Assembly: GCA_021297855.1 (NCBI GenBank)
Contig: JAJTHM010000022.1
Coordinates: 1 to 63,473, forward strand
Source of the DNA: Sphingobacteriales bacterium
GTDB taxonomy: Bacteria; Bacteroidota; Bacteroidia; Chitinophagales; JADJOU01
Direction: 5' to 3'
DNA length: 63,473 bases
The notes beneath the pieces were generated by a model, which was not told the DNA's origin, searched no databases, and saw nothing but the letters and a program-made list of their open reading frames with translations. The translations under genes were made by a program, and so were the position numbers. Every line of letters starts with the position of its first letter. Position 1 is the stretch's first letter. Shown piece by piece: positions 1 to 8,704 of the stretch.

Positions 1-851
1 AAAAATGAGAGTTTATACTTTTTCCCAACAACTAGCGAATCCTTTTGAGAAGCTGTAAATATTTGATTTAACTGAATATGCCAAGTTTCACCTCCAGCTC
101 CACTTATTCCAGTGACATTTGCTTCATTATTTGCAGCATTGATTGTAGCATTTACGGGTATCCAAGAGGCTAAAAATGAAGTCCAATCAGTGAGTCCATT
201 GTTAAAACTTCCATTTAGTATGATATTTTTAGTTGAAGCTGGCGGCGGAGTAGCAGCTGGTCCATAAAAGTAAATATTGTCAATGTAGATTGAAAGAGCA
301 GTGCCGCCTACATTTGCTCTTGCTGCAGTTATTACCATTTGTGCTATATTATTTCTACTGGCATTATTGAAAGCTACAGTAAAACTAGATAATGGAATAT
401 CTAAGCTCACCCATTGTCCTGCAGTTACGCTTGTAATAGTATGTTCTATAGCGTTAGTTTCTCCACTTCCGTCATGATTAGAAAGTTTAATATTGATTAC
501 TTGCCCTGTAAGTAGCGTTCCAGGAATATAATAATCCATTCTTACGTGAGTATAACCAGTAGCATTAAATTTACTTGGCGCAAAATCGATAGCGCCATAC
601 TCTTTACCAGCGGGTAAATCCAGTAATTTAGTTGCATTGCCAGCAATTGTAACGTCCGAAAACGAAGATGCTGCAGCAGACCATAATGGTCCCCACTGAT
701 TAACAGAGATGTTAGTAAAAGCATCGCTAAAAACTGATTTAATGTTTGATGTAGCGGTTGAATGCGTCGGCGCAGCTGCAGCTGTAGTCGGCGCTTGTGA
801 AAAGCCCACTAAATAGGAGCAGATCATGGTGAGTAAAATTAGCTTTTTCAT
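1..851 (-). CDS. Secreted carbohydrate-binding protein, partial (runs off left edge)
   Basis: I translated this from the ATG at 851; about 283 codons are present and the 3' end lies outside the window. It starts with a signal peptide (MKKLILLTMICSYLVGFSQA) and a short Ala/Thr/Pro linker. A domain of about 160 residues follows, starting SVFSDAF and ending YIDNIYFYG. A second domain (NGSFNNGLTDWTSF) resembles the CBM4/CBM9-type beta-sandwich. The first domain resembles the C-terminal domain of the lipoprotein at 13002-14399, so both probably bind the same glucan. As last visible gene of the glucan operon it is probably a secreted binding protein or the N-terminus of a multidomain glucanase; the missing part decides which. 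The function is inferred. Confidence 0.75.
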   Translation of the reverse strand, partial: MKKLILLTMICSYLVGFSQAPTTAAAAPTHSTATSNIKSVFSDAFTNISVNQWGPLWSAAASSFSDVTIAGNATKLLDLPAGKEYGAIDFAPSKFNATGYTHVRMDYYIPGTLLTGQVINIKLSNHDGSGETNAIEHTITSVTAGQWVSLDIPLSSFTVAFNNASRNNIAQMVITAARANVGGTALSIYIDNIYFYGPAATPPPASTKNIILNGSFNNGLTDWTSFLASWIPVNATINAANNEANVTGISGAGGETWHIQLNQIFTASQKDSLVVGKKYKLSF

Positions 852-906
852 ATGGTTGAATTTAAATTGGATTTTAATATTTTATTTAACTATATTTTGT
901 GGTTCT

Positions 907-1836
907 TTAGCTAATGAAAGCGTCATATTTTAATTTTTCATTTTTATCCCATATACCCCAATGCGCGCCAACATCCCCTTCAGGTCCCGTCTTCCACGAT
1001 TCATCAAACGAAGAGAAATAAAATGTCTCTATACCCTTGGCTTGTGCCCATAAATGGGTATGAATAAAATACTTCAAGGCGCTGATTCTAGAAGGTTCTG
1101 CTCCTCTCAAACTCTGACCTTGGCTCGGCCATCCTGTCTCTGTAATGATAACTTTTTTCCCTTTTCCTGCTTCTAAGGCTTGATGATACATGCTATTCAT
1201 ATGTTGCAGACTATAATCAAAAGGACAGCCCTCCCAGAAAGGATAACAATTAGTAAGGATTACATCACATGCATCAGCGAGTTCTGGATGGACTGTAAAT
1301 TCATAATATGCATCGACATAGCCCACGGGAAGATTCGGTATAGCTTCTTTTACTCGTCTGATATAGCTCAGCAGTTGCTCCAGAGTTAAATCATTTCTAT
1401 ATAACACTTCATTTCCTACGGCAGCGATATCTACTTTGCCATTCTTAGCTAGATTAATCAAAGATTCAATTTCCAATTCATTCATTTCTAAATCATCGCT
1501 AAGCCACGCGCCCACTAAAGTTTTCATTCCTTCTTCTTTGGCGACTATAGGCACAAATTCGTTGCCCTCAATACAAGAAAAAGACCTCACCCAACTTGAG
1601 TATGGCTTTAATATTTTCATTCTTCTACTTACTTGACTTTTTGAAATTTCGACACCTGGTTTCTGCCCGTCTTCATAGATGCTGAAGCAAAAACCGTGAA
1701 TGCCTTTTGCTAATATTTCGTGAAACAACGCTGTTAAATCCTCATAGGATTGAGGCAAATCAAAATCATAGGAATTATCATTCAATACATTTTTGTAATG
1801 CTCTATATTGAAATTGTGACCGCTGCGATATGACAT
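907..1836 (-). CDS. GH17 beta-1,3-glucanase-like enzyme, cytoplasmic
   Basis: Family GH17 enzymes cleave or transfer beta-1,3-glucans. The acid/base motif VGNEVL (Glu143) and nucleophile motif ITETGWPS (Glu233) are both present. I chose the ATG at 1836 (MSYRSGHNF), 19 bp after the upstream stop; the reading frame stays open further upstream to 1941, but that stretch overlaps the end of the previous gene in another frame and looks spurious. There is no signal peptide, so the enzyme should be cytosolic. It is closely similar in layout to the GH17 half of the neighbouring transporter fusion, including YPFWEG, FYFSSFDESWK and the WG-WD-NEK ending, which points to tandem duplication. Substrate is probably imported laminari-oligosaccharides. 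Transglycosylation is a possible alternative to hydrolysis. Confidence 0.85.
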   Translation of the reverse strand: MSYRSGHNFNIEHYKNVLNDNSYDFDLPQSYEDLTALFHEILAKGIHGFCFSIYEDGQKPGVEISKSQVSRRMKILKPYSSWVRSFSCIEGNEFVPIVAKEEGMKTLVGAWLSDDLEMNELEIESLINLAKNGKVDIAAVGNEVLYRNDLTLEQLLSYIRRVKEAIPNLPVGYVDAYYEFTVHPELADACDVILTNCYPFWEGCPFDYSLQHMNSMYHQALEAGKGKKVIITETGWPSQGQSLRGAEPSRISALKYFIHTHLWAQAKGIETFYFSSFDESWKTGPEGDVGAHWGIWDKNEKLKYDAFIS

Positions 1837-1855
1837 AATTAATAACTTTATTAAC

Positions 1856-4219
1856 TTAAAACTTAAATTTTTCATTAACATCCCAAAGTCCCCATGAGGT
1901 TCCTGCCCAGCCTTCAAAATGATATTTCCAGGATTCGTCAAAAGAGGAGAAGTAAAATAATTTTACTCTGGCTTTTGCTGCCCATTCTTGAGATTCAATA
2001 TAATATATCATTAGATTTTCTACAGAAGGAATTGCCTCGCCTATTACTTGACCACTGCTCGGCCATCCTGTTTCAGTTATAATAATTTCTTTGCCTTTAG
2101 CAATTAATTTGGTTTTGTTGTACATTTCTTGCAGGTAAACTGAAGCGTGTTCAATATGTGCACCTTCCCAGAACGGATAACAGTTGATAAGGATATTATC
2201 GCAAGCATCTACTAATTTGGGATAGTCAATAAATTCATTGTAAATGCCTACATAAGAAATTGAAATACCATTCGTATTTTTTCTGACTTCATTTATATAA
2301 ACTATTAGTTTTTCTTCATCTTGATCTTTTCTGAATAATACCTCATTTCCAACTGCTGCCATATCTACATGACCCTCATTAATCAATCGGATTAAAGATT
2401 TAATTTCTTTAGCATTTTCTTCCTCATCTTTACCTATCCATGCGCCCATCATGACTTTGAATCCCATTTCCTTAGCAATTTTAGGAATAAGTTCATGACC
2501 ATTGGTACAGGAGAATACGCGTATCCATTCAGCATGATTGACTAAGACCTGCAATCTTTTTACGATTTGTTCTTCGGAAATTAAATCTTTAGGATTTTGG
2601 GTTTCATTAAATACACTGAAGCAAATACCATGCATGTTTTTATTAAAAGTTTTTAAGAACTGTTCTTTTAAATTTCCAGTCACCAAACTTTCAAAATCAA
2701 TACCTACATTTATATAAGTTGGAAACTTTTCTAGTAATTTGGATTTAGATAAACCCTTCAAGTCAATTCCTGAGAAAATGCTATTTACCCCATATCCAGA
2801 GGGCTGGGGGGCTTTTCTTTTGGCAATAAGGTCTCTTACTTCTAATGCCTTGCCTTCATCTACATCATAATCTTTCATTGCCCAAATAGCAGATAATGTA
2901 CCTAGGATTGGAATTCCTACAAAGAAAATTCTTAACCAAAACATCGTTTCATCCGTTTGAGTGGGTGCATTCGATTTAAAAGCCACCAAGGAAAGAATCA
3001 AACCACTAAATAATCCTGCCACAGCTGTTCCAAACTTTACCATCCACCAATAGATAGCTCCTAAAGTGCCTTCTCTTCTTTTACCTGTATTTAATTCATC
3101 AATATCAATTACATCAGAAGTCATGGACATCATTAATGTAAACAAACTACCAATACCAAAGGAAAAGAATGGGAGGGCAAAAAGAAAAAGATAAGGTTTA
3201 CCTGGAACAAAAAGTAACCAAAGTAAAATGTAGCCAAATATTGAAATGCCTTGAGAAAGTAAAAAAGCTTTCTTTTTTCCTATTACTTTGGACATTCGGG
3301 CAACTATGGGTATTACCAAAACCGTTGTGATGATAGCTCCTACACAACCAAATAATGTTGGCCACAATCCAAACCCTTCTTCATTTCCCTTGAACAGATA
3401 ATATTTGATTATAAAGTAAGAAAACCCAGCGGTTGTTTGAAAAGCATTAAATATTAAAAAAGTTGCAATACAAATTTTTCTGAAGGGCTTAATCTCTATA
3501 GAAGCTTTCAAGCCTTCTTTTATTTCTCCAAAACAATTTAGGATTCCTTTAAAATCTATTGGACTATAGTTTTCATTTAGTGAAGATTTACTTGGAATAA
3601 AAACTGCTGGAATGGCCGCTAAAATGGCACAACCAATAGCAACATAAACGGACAAAGTTCTAACGGCAACATCACTAGATGAAAACAATGATTTATCAGC
3701 CATAATGACCCAAAACCATGGTGCAATAACCCAAGCCAATTGACCAATGAGTTGAGAGGTGGCCATAATATTGGTTCGTTCGTGAAAATCGTCACTCATT
3801 TCGTACCCCATTGCCACATAAGGAATACTAAAAATGGTAAGTCCAGAATAAAAAACTAATGAAATAATTAAAAAATAAATGAAATTGTAAGTTACCCCAT
3901 TTTCAGCGTACAATTGCCACATTGCAGCAAATGAAAATCCTAAAATAATAGCACCTGCTAATACATATTGTCGCCGTCTTCCCCATTTTGATTTGGTATT
4001 ATCGCTTACATATCCCATTATAAGATCAAATAAGGCGTCATAAAACTTTGGAATAAAATAGGTTAAACCAAGTAGCAATCCACTAAAGCCTAATTTTTCT
4101 ACCAATACAACCGTGAAAATCCCAAGGGCTGCAGGAAACATTTGATTGGCAAGCATTCCTAGTCCAAAGGCAATTTTTTGCCCCATAGGTACTTTAACTG
4201 CAATTTTCGTGTTACTCAT
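1856..4219 (-). CDS. MFS (GPH-type) sugar transporter fused to GH17 domain
   Basis: One uninterrupted 787-residue frame. Residues 1-465 are a glycoside-pentoside-hexuronide:cation symporter-like MFS protein with many hydrophobic helices and the family loop DNTKSKWGRRR (about 74-84). After a linker of about 25 residues, residues 500-787 are a GH17 domain with acid/base Glu626 (AAVGNEVLF) and nucleophile Glu716 (ITETGWPSSG). GPH symporters normally have cytoplasmic N- and C-termini, so the enzyme half should face the cytoplasm and act on oligosaccharides as they enter. The stop is 19 bp before the free GH17 gene and the start is 4 bp after the GH16 stop, consistent with one operon. Families are clear; the coupling of transport with cleavage is inference. 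Confidence 0.88.
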   Translation of the reverse strand: MSNTKIAVKVPMGQKIAFGLGMLANQMFPAALGIFTVVLVEKLGFSGLLLGLTYFIPKFYDALFDLIMGYVSDNTKSKWGRRRQYVLAGAIILGFSFAAMWQLYAENGVTYNFIYFLIISLVFYSGLTIFSIPYVAMGYEMSDDFHERTNIMATSQLIGQLAWVIAPWFWVIMADKSLFSSSDVAVRTLSVYVAIGCAILAAIPAVFIPSKSSLNENYSPIDFKGILNCFGEIKEGLKASIEIKPFRKICIATFLIFNAFQTTAGFSYFIIKYYLFKGNEEGFGLWPTLFGCVGAIITTVLVIPIVARMSKVIGKKKAFLLSQGISIFGYILLWLLFVPGKPYLFLFALPFFSFGIGSLFTLMMSMTSDVIDIDELNTGKRREGTLGAIYWWMVKFGTAVAGLFSGLILSLVAFKSNAPTQTDETMFWLRIFFVGIPILGTLSAIWAMKDYDVDEGKALEVRDLIAKRKAPQPSGYGVNSIFSGIDLKGLSKSKLLEKFPTYINVGIDFESLVTGNLKEQFLKTFNKNMHGICFSVFNETQNPKDLISEEQIVKRLQVLVNHAEWIRVFSCTNGHELIPKIAKEMGFKVMMGAWIGKDEEENAKEIKSLIRLINEGHVDMAAVGNEVLFRKDQDEEKLIVYINEVRKNTNGISISYVGIYNEFIDYPKLVDACDNILINCYPFWEGAHIEHASVYLQEMYNKTKLIAKGKEIIITETGWPSSGQVIGEAIPSVENLMIYYIESQEWAAKARVKLFYFSSFDESWKYHFEGWAGTSWGLWDVNEKFKF

Positions 4220-4223
4220 AGTC

Positions 4224-5933
4224 TCAGTTTTTAACTAGTTTAAAAGATTGAATTTGATTCTGAGTTCGTATCAGCATCTGATAAATTCCAGAGGGCAAGA
4301 GACTTATATCCAATGGATGTTTAACATCAGTAGTATGATACATCATTTTCCCCAAAGAGTTATAAAGTTTCAATTCATCAATAGTTTCACGTGAATTAAG
4401 CTGTAAGATATTGTCTGTTGGATTCTGAAAACTAAACGATGAAATTTGAGTAGAGTTATTTATACTAGACGTGCAATTTTCTGAGAATTTATATGTATGA
4501 TAGTTAGAAATAGTATTCCCACCAGCGAATGCAAATTTCACTGCATAGTCTTGCGCTGCTCCAACAGAAATCCCCTTTTGTATAAATGTAAATTTATTAT
4601 TAGCACTATTGGAAGCTCCGTATTCGTTCGATGGCGATTTAGTTAGTAGAAATCCAACGACGTCTGTTTTATCTGTATCTAAAAGTTCGTATTGGATAAT
4701 TAATTCATTTCCGAATGGATCGAATAAATAATTGTATCCATTGGAGAAATTACCTTGTAGAGCTGAATTTGAATTTCCTGAACAACTCGGTATAGGAAGG
4801 GTTTTAGCATTTATATTAATAGGAATAGATTGATTTCCACTGGAATCTTTAACCGATATTTCAATGGGATAATCTGTATTTGGGTTTAAATTATATAGCT
4901 TTATACTTTTTTCAATCCTAGAAAGGCCATTTGTAACTAATGCAGTGCTATTATAGTTAATGGAATATTGTAATTGGTTAGAAGTATCTTCTGCATTCAC
5001 AATCAACTCTATGGCTGTACTACTTATATTCCCGATTCTAGCTGTGACGTTTTGAGGAGGCAGAGTATCTTTACTTATCGTATCTTTAGGAATACTGTCT
5101 TGTTTTTGGTAAATACGGACATAATCAATCTCCATTGCAGCTTGTGTGAAGGTGCTAGGAACACTGCCAGCGACTCCGCCCATAGCTATATTTAATAGTA
5201 TATATTGAGGTTTGTCGAACGGCCATGTACCGGCGTTCTTTACACCAGGATTATAGGTATAATAAGCTACATTGTCTAGTAAAAATGTGATTTGATTTGG
5301 AGACCAATTCATGGAATAGACATGAAAATCTGTGCCGAGATTATTTGCTAATCGACCCCTTTTATTTACGGTGCTGCCCGAAGAAGAAGTTGTATGAATA
5401 GCGCTAGCAAAATAATTGGAAGGCTCCGATGGAAAAATTCCACATTCCACAATATCTATTTCGCCACAGGCGGGCCAATTTGTAGTTCCGTATTGAGCAG
5501 AAAAGTAACCTCCTGGTTCGATAATATTCTGCCCCAATAACCAAATAGCAGGCCAGACCCCTGCACCGAGAGGCATTTTGGCTCGAACATCTACACGACC
5601 GTACGTGAAAGCAAATTTGGAGTTTAAACGAGCGGAGGTGTAATTTTTGGTTACACTTTGGTTTGTATAACTTTCTTTCTTAGCTACTATGTTTAGCATT
5701 CCATTGTTTGAAAATGAGTTGGAACTTAAATCTGTATAATGTTGTAACTCTCCGTTATACCAGGAATTGCCATTGGGAAGTAGGGTTTGATGATGCCATT
5801 TGGACGATTCTATAGCACCATTGGCATCAAACTCATCACTCCATACTAGTTTTGAATAGACGACATCGACTTGAGAGAAAATAGAATTTTCTATGCCAAA
5901 TACGAATGTTAAAAATAAAACTAATCTATTCAT
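4224..5933 (-). CDS. Secreted GH16 beta-glucanase (laminarinase-like) with T9SS sorting domain
   Basis: A 569-residue secreted endo-beta-1,3(4)-glucanase. It has a signal peptide (about 1-20) and a GH16 catalytic domain (about 25-275) with the ExDxxE signature GEIDIVE (nucleophile Glu158, Asp160, acid/base Glu163). A fibronectin-III-like domain (about 288-380) follows, then an unassigned beta-rich segment (about 380-495), and a C-terminal T9SS type A-like sorting domain with LKLYNSLGK and a GIYQM-type motif. T9SS cargo is released or anchored at the cell surface, so this enzyme should cut polymeric glucan outside the cell. Its ATG at 5933 directly follows the TAA of the GH30 gene, so the two are translationally adjacent. 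Confidence 0.93.
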   Translation of the reverse strand: MNRLVLFLTFVFGIENSIFSQVDVVYSKLVWSDEFDANGAIESSKWHHQTLLPNGNSWYNGELQHYTDLSSNSFSNNGMLNIVAKKESYTNQSVTKNYTSARLNSKFAFTYGRVDVRAKMPLGAGVWPAIWLLGQNIIEPGGYFSAQYGTTNWPACGEIDIVECGIFPSEPSNYFASAIHTTSSSGSTVNKRGRLANNLGTDFHVYSMNWSPNQITFLLDNVAYYTYNPGVKNAGTWPFDKPQYILLNIAMGGVAGSVPSTFTQAAMEIDYVRIYQKQDSIPKDTISKDTLPPQNVTARIGNISSTAIELIVNAEDTSNQLQYSINYNSTALVTNGLSRIEKSIKLYNLNPNTDYPIEISVKDSSGNQSIPININAKTLPIPSCSGNSNSALQGNFSNGYNYLFDPFGNELIIQYELLDTDKTDVVGFLLTKSPSNEYGASNSANNKFTFIQKGISVGAAQDYAVKFAFAGGNTISNYHTYKFSENCTSSINNSTQISSFSFQNPTDNILQLNSRETIDELKLYNSLGKMMYHTTDVKHPLDISLLPSGIYQMLIRTQNQIQSFKLVKN

Positions 5934-7457
5934 TTACGATGGGTCTATAACTATGGTTTGAAGTGATTCGGATGGCAATACTATTTTATGATGCAATTTA
6001 TTTAATTGAAGGGTAATAGTTTTTTTGTTTTTTGAAGGATTGAATAAAACAACGACTAAAGATTTATTTGGATTCTCGATAGCTGTGGTCATAACATCAC
6101 TATCATTTGTTTTTTTCCATGCTATGCGTTTCGCATCAGGTCTTATAAACTTACTAAAATGCTTCATCACATAGTATAGAGGTGTGAAATAAACTTCATT
6201 GAGCTGCGTATCTGCGATGATGGGTGCTATGCACCAATTTTTGAACCAGTTAGGACCGCCTTGTTTATCCAATACCATATTCCAGTCAACCCATCCATCT
6301 ACACCGTGATTCAAGCAACCTATGATGTCGGTAGCATATCTATGTACAGGGGCATACTTTGGATGCAAATGTTTATCTGCTTCGCTAGCCCAGTCCCATC
6401 CCCAATCTGTGGCTTCCTTTTGCCAATACCAATCGTCATTTTTCCACCGCGGAACTTCGGCATCAATGCATGCCTCCGTTTGTATTAAATGCTTGCTTGG
6501 CTTCTTAGTATAGGCATAATCTAAAGCGTTTGGAAAATAATCATAAGTGCTCTCATACCAGTGTATAGCTGCCCCAGCAAAGTATTTAGACGAAGATTCA
6601 GAGCGGTACATTTCATCTACCCATTCTTTGAGTCCAGCCCTATTTTGGTCATAGCCAAGAATCTTCACATGACCCCACTTTGATTTTTCTAATTGAGGTC
6701 CCAAATTAAATTCTACAAAATCCGTCATTTCCTTCGGCGAGAAATGTGTACTTTCCCAGTTATTTCCATTGCCATGAGGTTCGTTGATAACAGTCAAACC
6801 CCATATATCAATTCCTTCATTTTTATAGGCGTCTAAATATTTTTCAAAGTATAGCGCAAATGTAGGATAGTATTTAGTCAATAAACTACCTCCCACCCAG
6901 TGATTATTGTCTTTCATCCATGGTGGGCAGGTCCATGGAGAGGCAATGATTTTAAATTTATTATTGGAAATTTCTAAGGCTTGTTTGATAATGGGGATAA
7001 TATCTTGGTAATCATGTGCTATGGAAAAATGTTTTAAAGACGTATCATGTCCTACCGAGGCATAGGTGTAATGTTTTAAAGAAAAATCAGTAGAAGCCAT
7101 AGTGGTTCTAGTTAATGAATAATCTGCACCCTCTTTACTAAAGTATGCTTTTAGTATTTGATTTCTATTTTCAGCATTCATTTTATTCAGCAAATGACAA
7201 CTTGCTTCTGAAAAAGAACCTCCAAATCCAGTTATAGTTTGAAATTTTTGGTCTGGAAAAATTTCTATTTCTATGTTGGATAAAATAGAATCTAGGTTCA
7301 TTTCTTGACTTATTTTTTCGCATTTTAAGCCATTTCTGGATGTTTGATATATTTCTAGTTGCATAGGTTTAGGGTTGCAGCTAAAGAGCATAAATGCACA
7401 GCAAATCGAAGCAGATATAGCTATAATTGAAGGCATAATATGTCTTTGTATTGTCAT
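5934..7457 (-). CDS. GH30 glucanase lipoprotein (beta-1,6-glucanase-like)
   Basis: A 507-residue glycoside hydrolase of family GH30 (clan GH-A). A lipoprotein signal with lipobox LFSC puts the lipidated Cys at about residue 27, so it is probably on the outer membrane. The catalytic acid/base is in VINEPHGN (Glu226) and the nucleophile in IQTEACID (Glu328). The GFGGSFSEA motif near residue 78 is typical of the glucosylceramidase/beta-1,6-glucanase branch. Laminarins carry beta-1,6 side branches, so a debranching role beside GH16 and GH17 fits well; this is inferred from context and subfamily resemblance. It lies 5 bp after the secreted GH17 gene and abuts the GH16 start. Confidence 0.9.
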   Translation of the reverse strand: MTIQRHIMPSIIAISASICCAFMLFSCNPKPMQLEIYQTSRNGLKCEKISQEMNLDSILSNIEIEIFPDQKFQTITGFGGSFSEASCHLLNKMNAENRNQILKAYFSKEGADYSLTRTTMASTDFSLKHYTYASVGHDTSLKHFSIAHDYQDIIPIIKQALEISNNKFKIIASPWTCPPWMKDNNHWVGGSLLTKYYPTFALYFEKYLDAYKNEGIDIWGLTVINEPHGNGNNWESTHFSPKEMTDFVEFNLGPQLEKSKWGHVKILGYDQNRAGLKEWVDEMYRSESSSKYFAGAAIHWYESTYDYFPNALDYAYTKKPSKHLIQTEACIDAEVPRWKNDDWYWQKEATDWGWDWASEADKHLHPKYAPVHRYATDIIGCLNHGVDGWVDWNMVLDKQGGPNWFKNWCIAPIIADTQLNEVYFTPLYYVMKHFSKFIRPDAKRIAWKKTNDSDVMTTAIENPNKSLVVVLFNPSKNKKTITLQLNKLHHKIVLPSESLQTIVIDPS

Positions 7458-7462
7458 ACTAT

Positions 7463-8704
7463 TTAATTTCTATATTTGATTTTAACATCATTCAGCAATA
7501 ACTCTTCGTCTCCATTATAGGTTTTCACTATTGGATTTCCATCGCGGCTTAGATTTTTAAATGTTCCTTTATCAACTTCACTCCACATTGCATATTTTGC
7601 TTTACCGTCTATAGTAAAAAGTCCGAAATGATTTTCAGATCCATTAGTATGATTCACATCTTTCCAGATTTCATCAAAAGCTTCAAAGTAAAAAATGGTA
7701 ATTCCTTCCTTTTTGGACCATTCCATCATACTGTGATAGTATATAGCTTCTTTATATTCATCTGTAGCCATGCTTCCTTCATTTCCATAATGATTGCCAG
7801 ATTTTGTTGCCCATCCAGTTTCGCCTATATGAACTGGCTTATCGATATGATGAGATTTCAAATAGTTTTTTACAGATTTATATTGATTTTGTGCATAATC
7901 CACTGCCCTGTACATCAATGTATTCAATTGTTCTTTTTTTGACAAATACGTTTCATCCTCATTGACCCCCCAAAAAACTGAATTGTAATATGTATCGTGC
8001 ATGGGGTAGGTATGGATAGAAATGTAATCTACGGCGTGACATAATTTTTCCAGCGTTTCATTGTGATAGCTGGACTCGCCGCCCCATGAAGCAAAATTGT
8101 CGGAAGAAGTAATCCATACACTTTTAGATAGCTGATGATTCTTTTTTAGATTTTGTAAATATTCTACCCATTTTAGTATAATCTCTGGCTCTACAAAATA
8201 TTTATCAGCCCACCTGACCATAGCTTCATTACCAACGGAAATTACTTTCACGATTTCAGGGTATTCATTAGCTAGCCGCACAGCTTCTTTAATTTCTGTT
8301 TCATTTCTGGCGCTTTCTTCGCTATGAATAGGTTCATGTTCAGTCCATGCGTTTTTACAATCTATCCATGCGCCTAACATGAGATACATTTCAAAGGATT
8401 TATTTTCCCTTTTTAATTCTCGGATTGCGTTGAGTACATTTTGAGTTTCCACTAAATGCACATTATACATTCTTATGAATTTAATATCAAGTGCCTGTAG
8501 AATTTTTAAATCCTCTTTTATTTGTAAAATGGTAGGCTGTATATTTCTAGAGTTACTTCTATAGCCGCCATAGCATATAGCCTTATGCGACTGCTGGAAC
8601 AGTTGCTCTGCAGCTAATTGCCCTTTGTTTTGAGCATTGGTATTGAATACGCTATACATTATATTGAATAGTAAAAAAATATATCTAACCTTATTAGTCA
8701 TCAA
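7463..8704 (-). CDS. Secreted GH17 glycoside hydrolase
   Basis: A 413-residue GH17-type protein (exo-beta-1,3-glucanase-like branch) with an N-terminal signal peptide ending near NTNAQ (about 24). The acid/base motif is ISVGNEAMV (Glu160) and the nucleophile motif HIGETGWAT (Glu295). It is more divergent from the other two GH17 domains here, lacking YPFWEG and having IHTYPMHDT in the corresponding place. It is probably periplasmic or surface-exposed, acting on laminari-oligosaccharides; there is no T9SS domain or clear lipobox. Its start overlaps the GH149 stop by four bases (8701-8704), indicating translational coupling. Confidence 0.87.
   Translation of the reverse strand: MMTNKVRYIFLLFNIMYSVFNTNAQNKGQLAAEQLFQQSHKAICYGGYRSNSRNIQPTILQIKEDLKILQALDIKFIRMYNVHLVETQNVLNAIRELKRENKSFEMYLMLGAWIDCKNAWTEHEPIHSEESARNETEIKEAVRLANEYPEIVKVISVGNEAMVRWADKYFVEPEIILKWVEYLQNLKKNHQLSKSVWITSSDNFASWGGESSYHNETLEKLCHAVDYISIHTYPMHDTYYNSVFWGVNEDETYLSKKEQLNTLMYRAVDYAQNQYKSVKNYLKSHHIDKPVHIGETGWATKSGNHYGNEGSMATDEYKEAIYYHSMMEWSKKEGITIFYFEAFDEIWKDVNHTNGSENHFGLFTIDGKAKYAMWSEVDKGTFKNLSRDGNPIVKTYNGDEELLLNDVKIKYRN

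Noticed and set aside
1837-1941. N-terminal extension of the GH17 gene (35 codons from 1941)
   Set aside because: It overlaps the end of the transporter-GH17 gene in another frame and has no GH17 similarity; the ATG at 1836 gives the normal protein.
7628-7942. 104-codon plus-strand frame inside the secreted GH17 gene
   Set aside because: It lies wholly antisense to a clearly coding GH17 with both catalytic motifs; no domain is recognisable.
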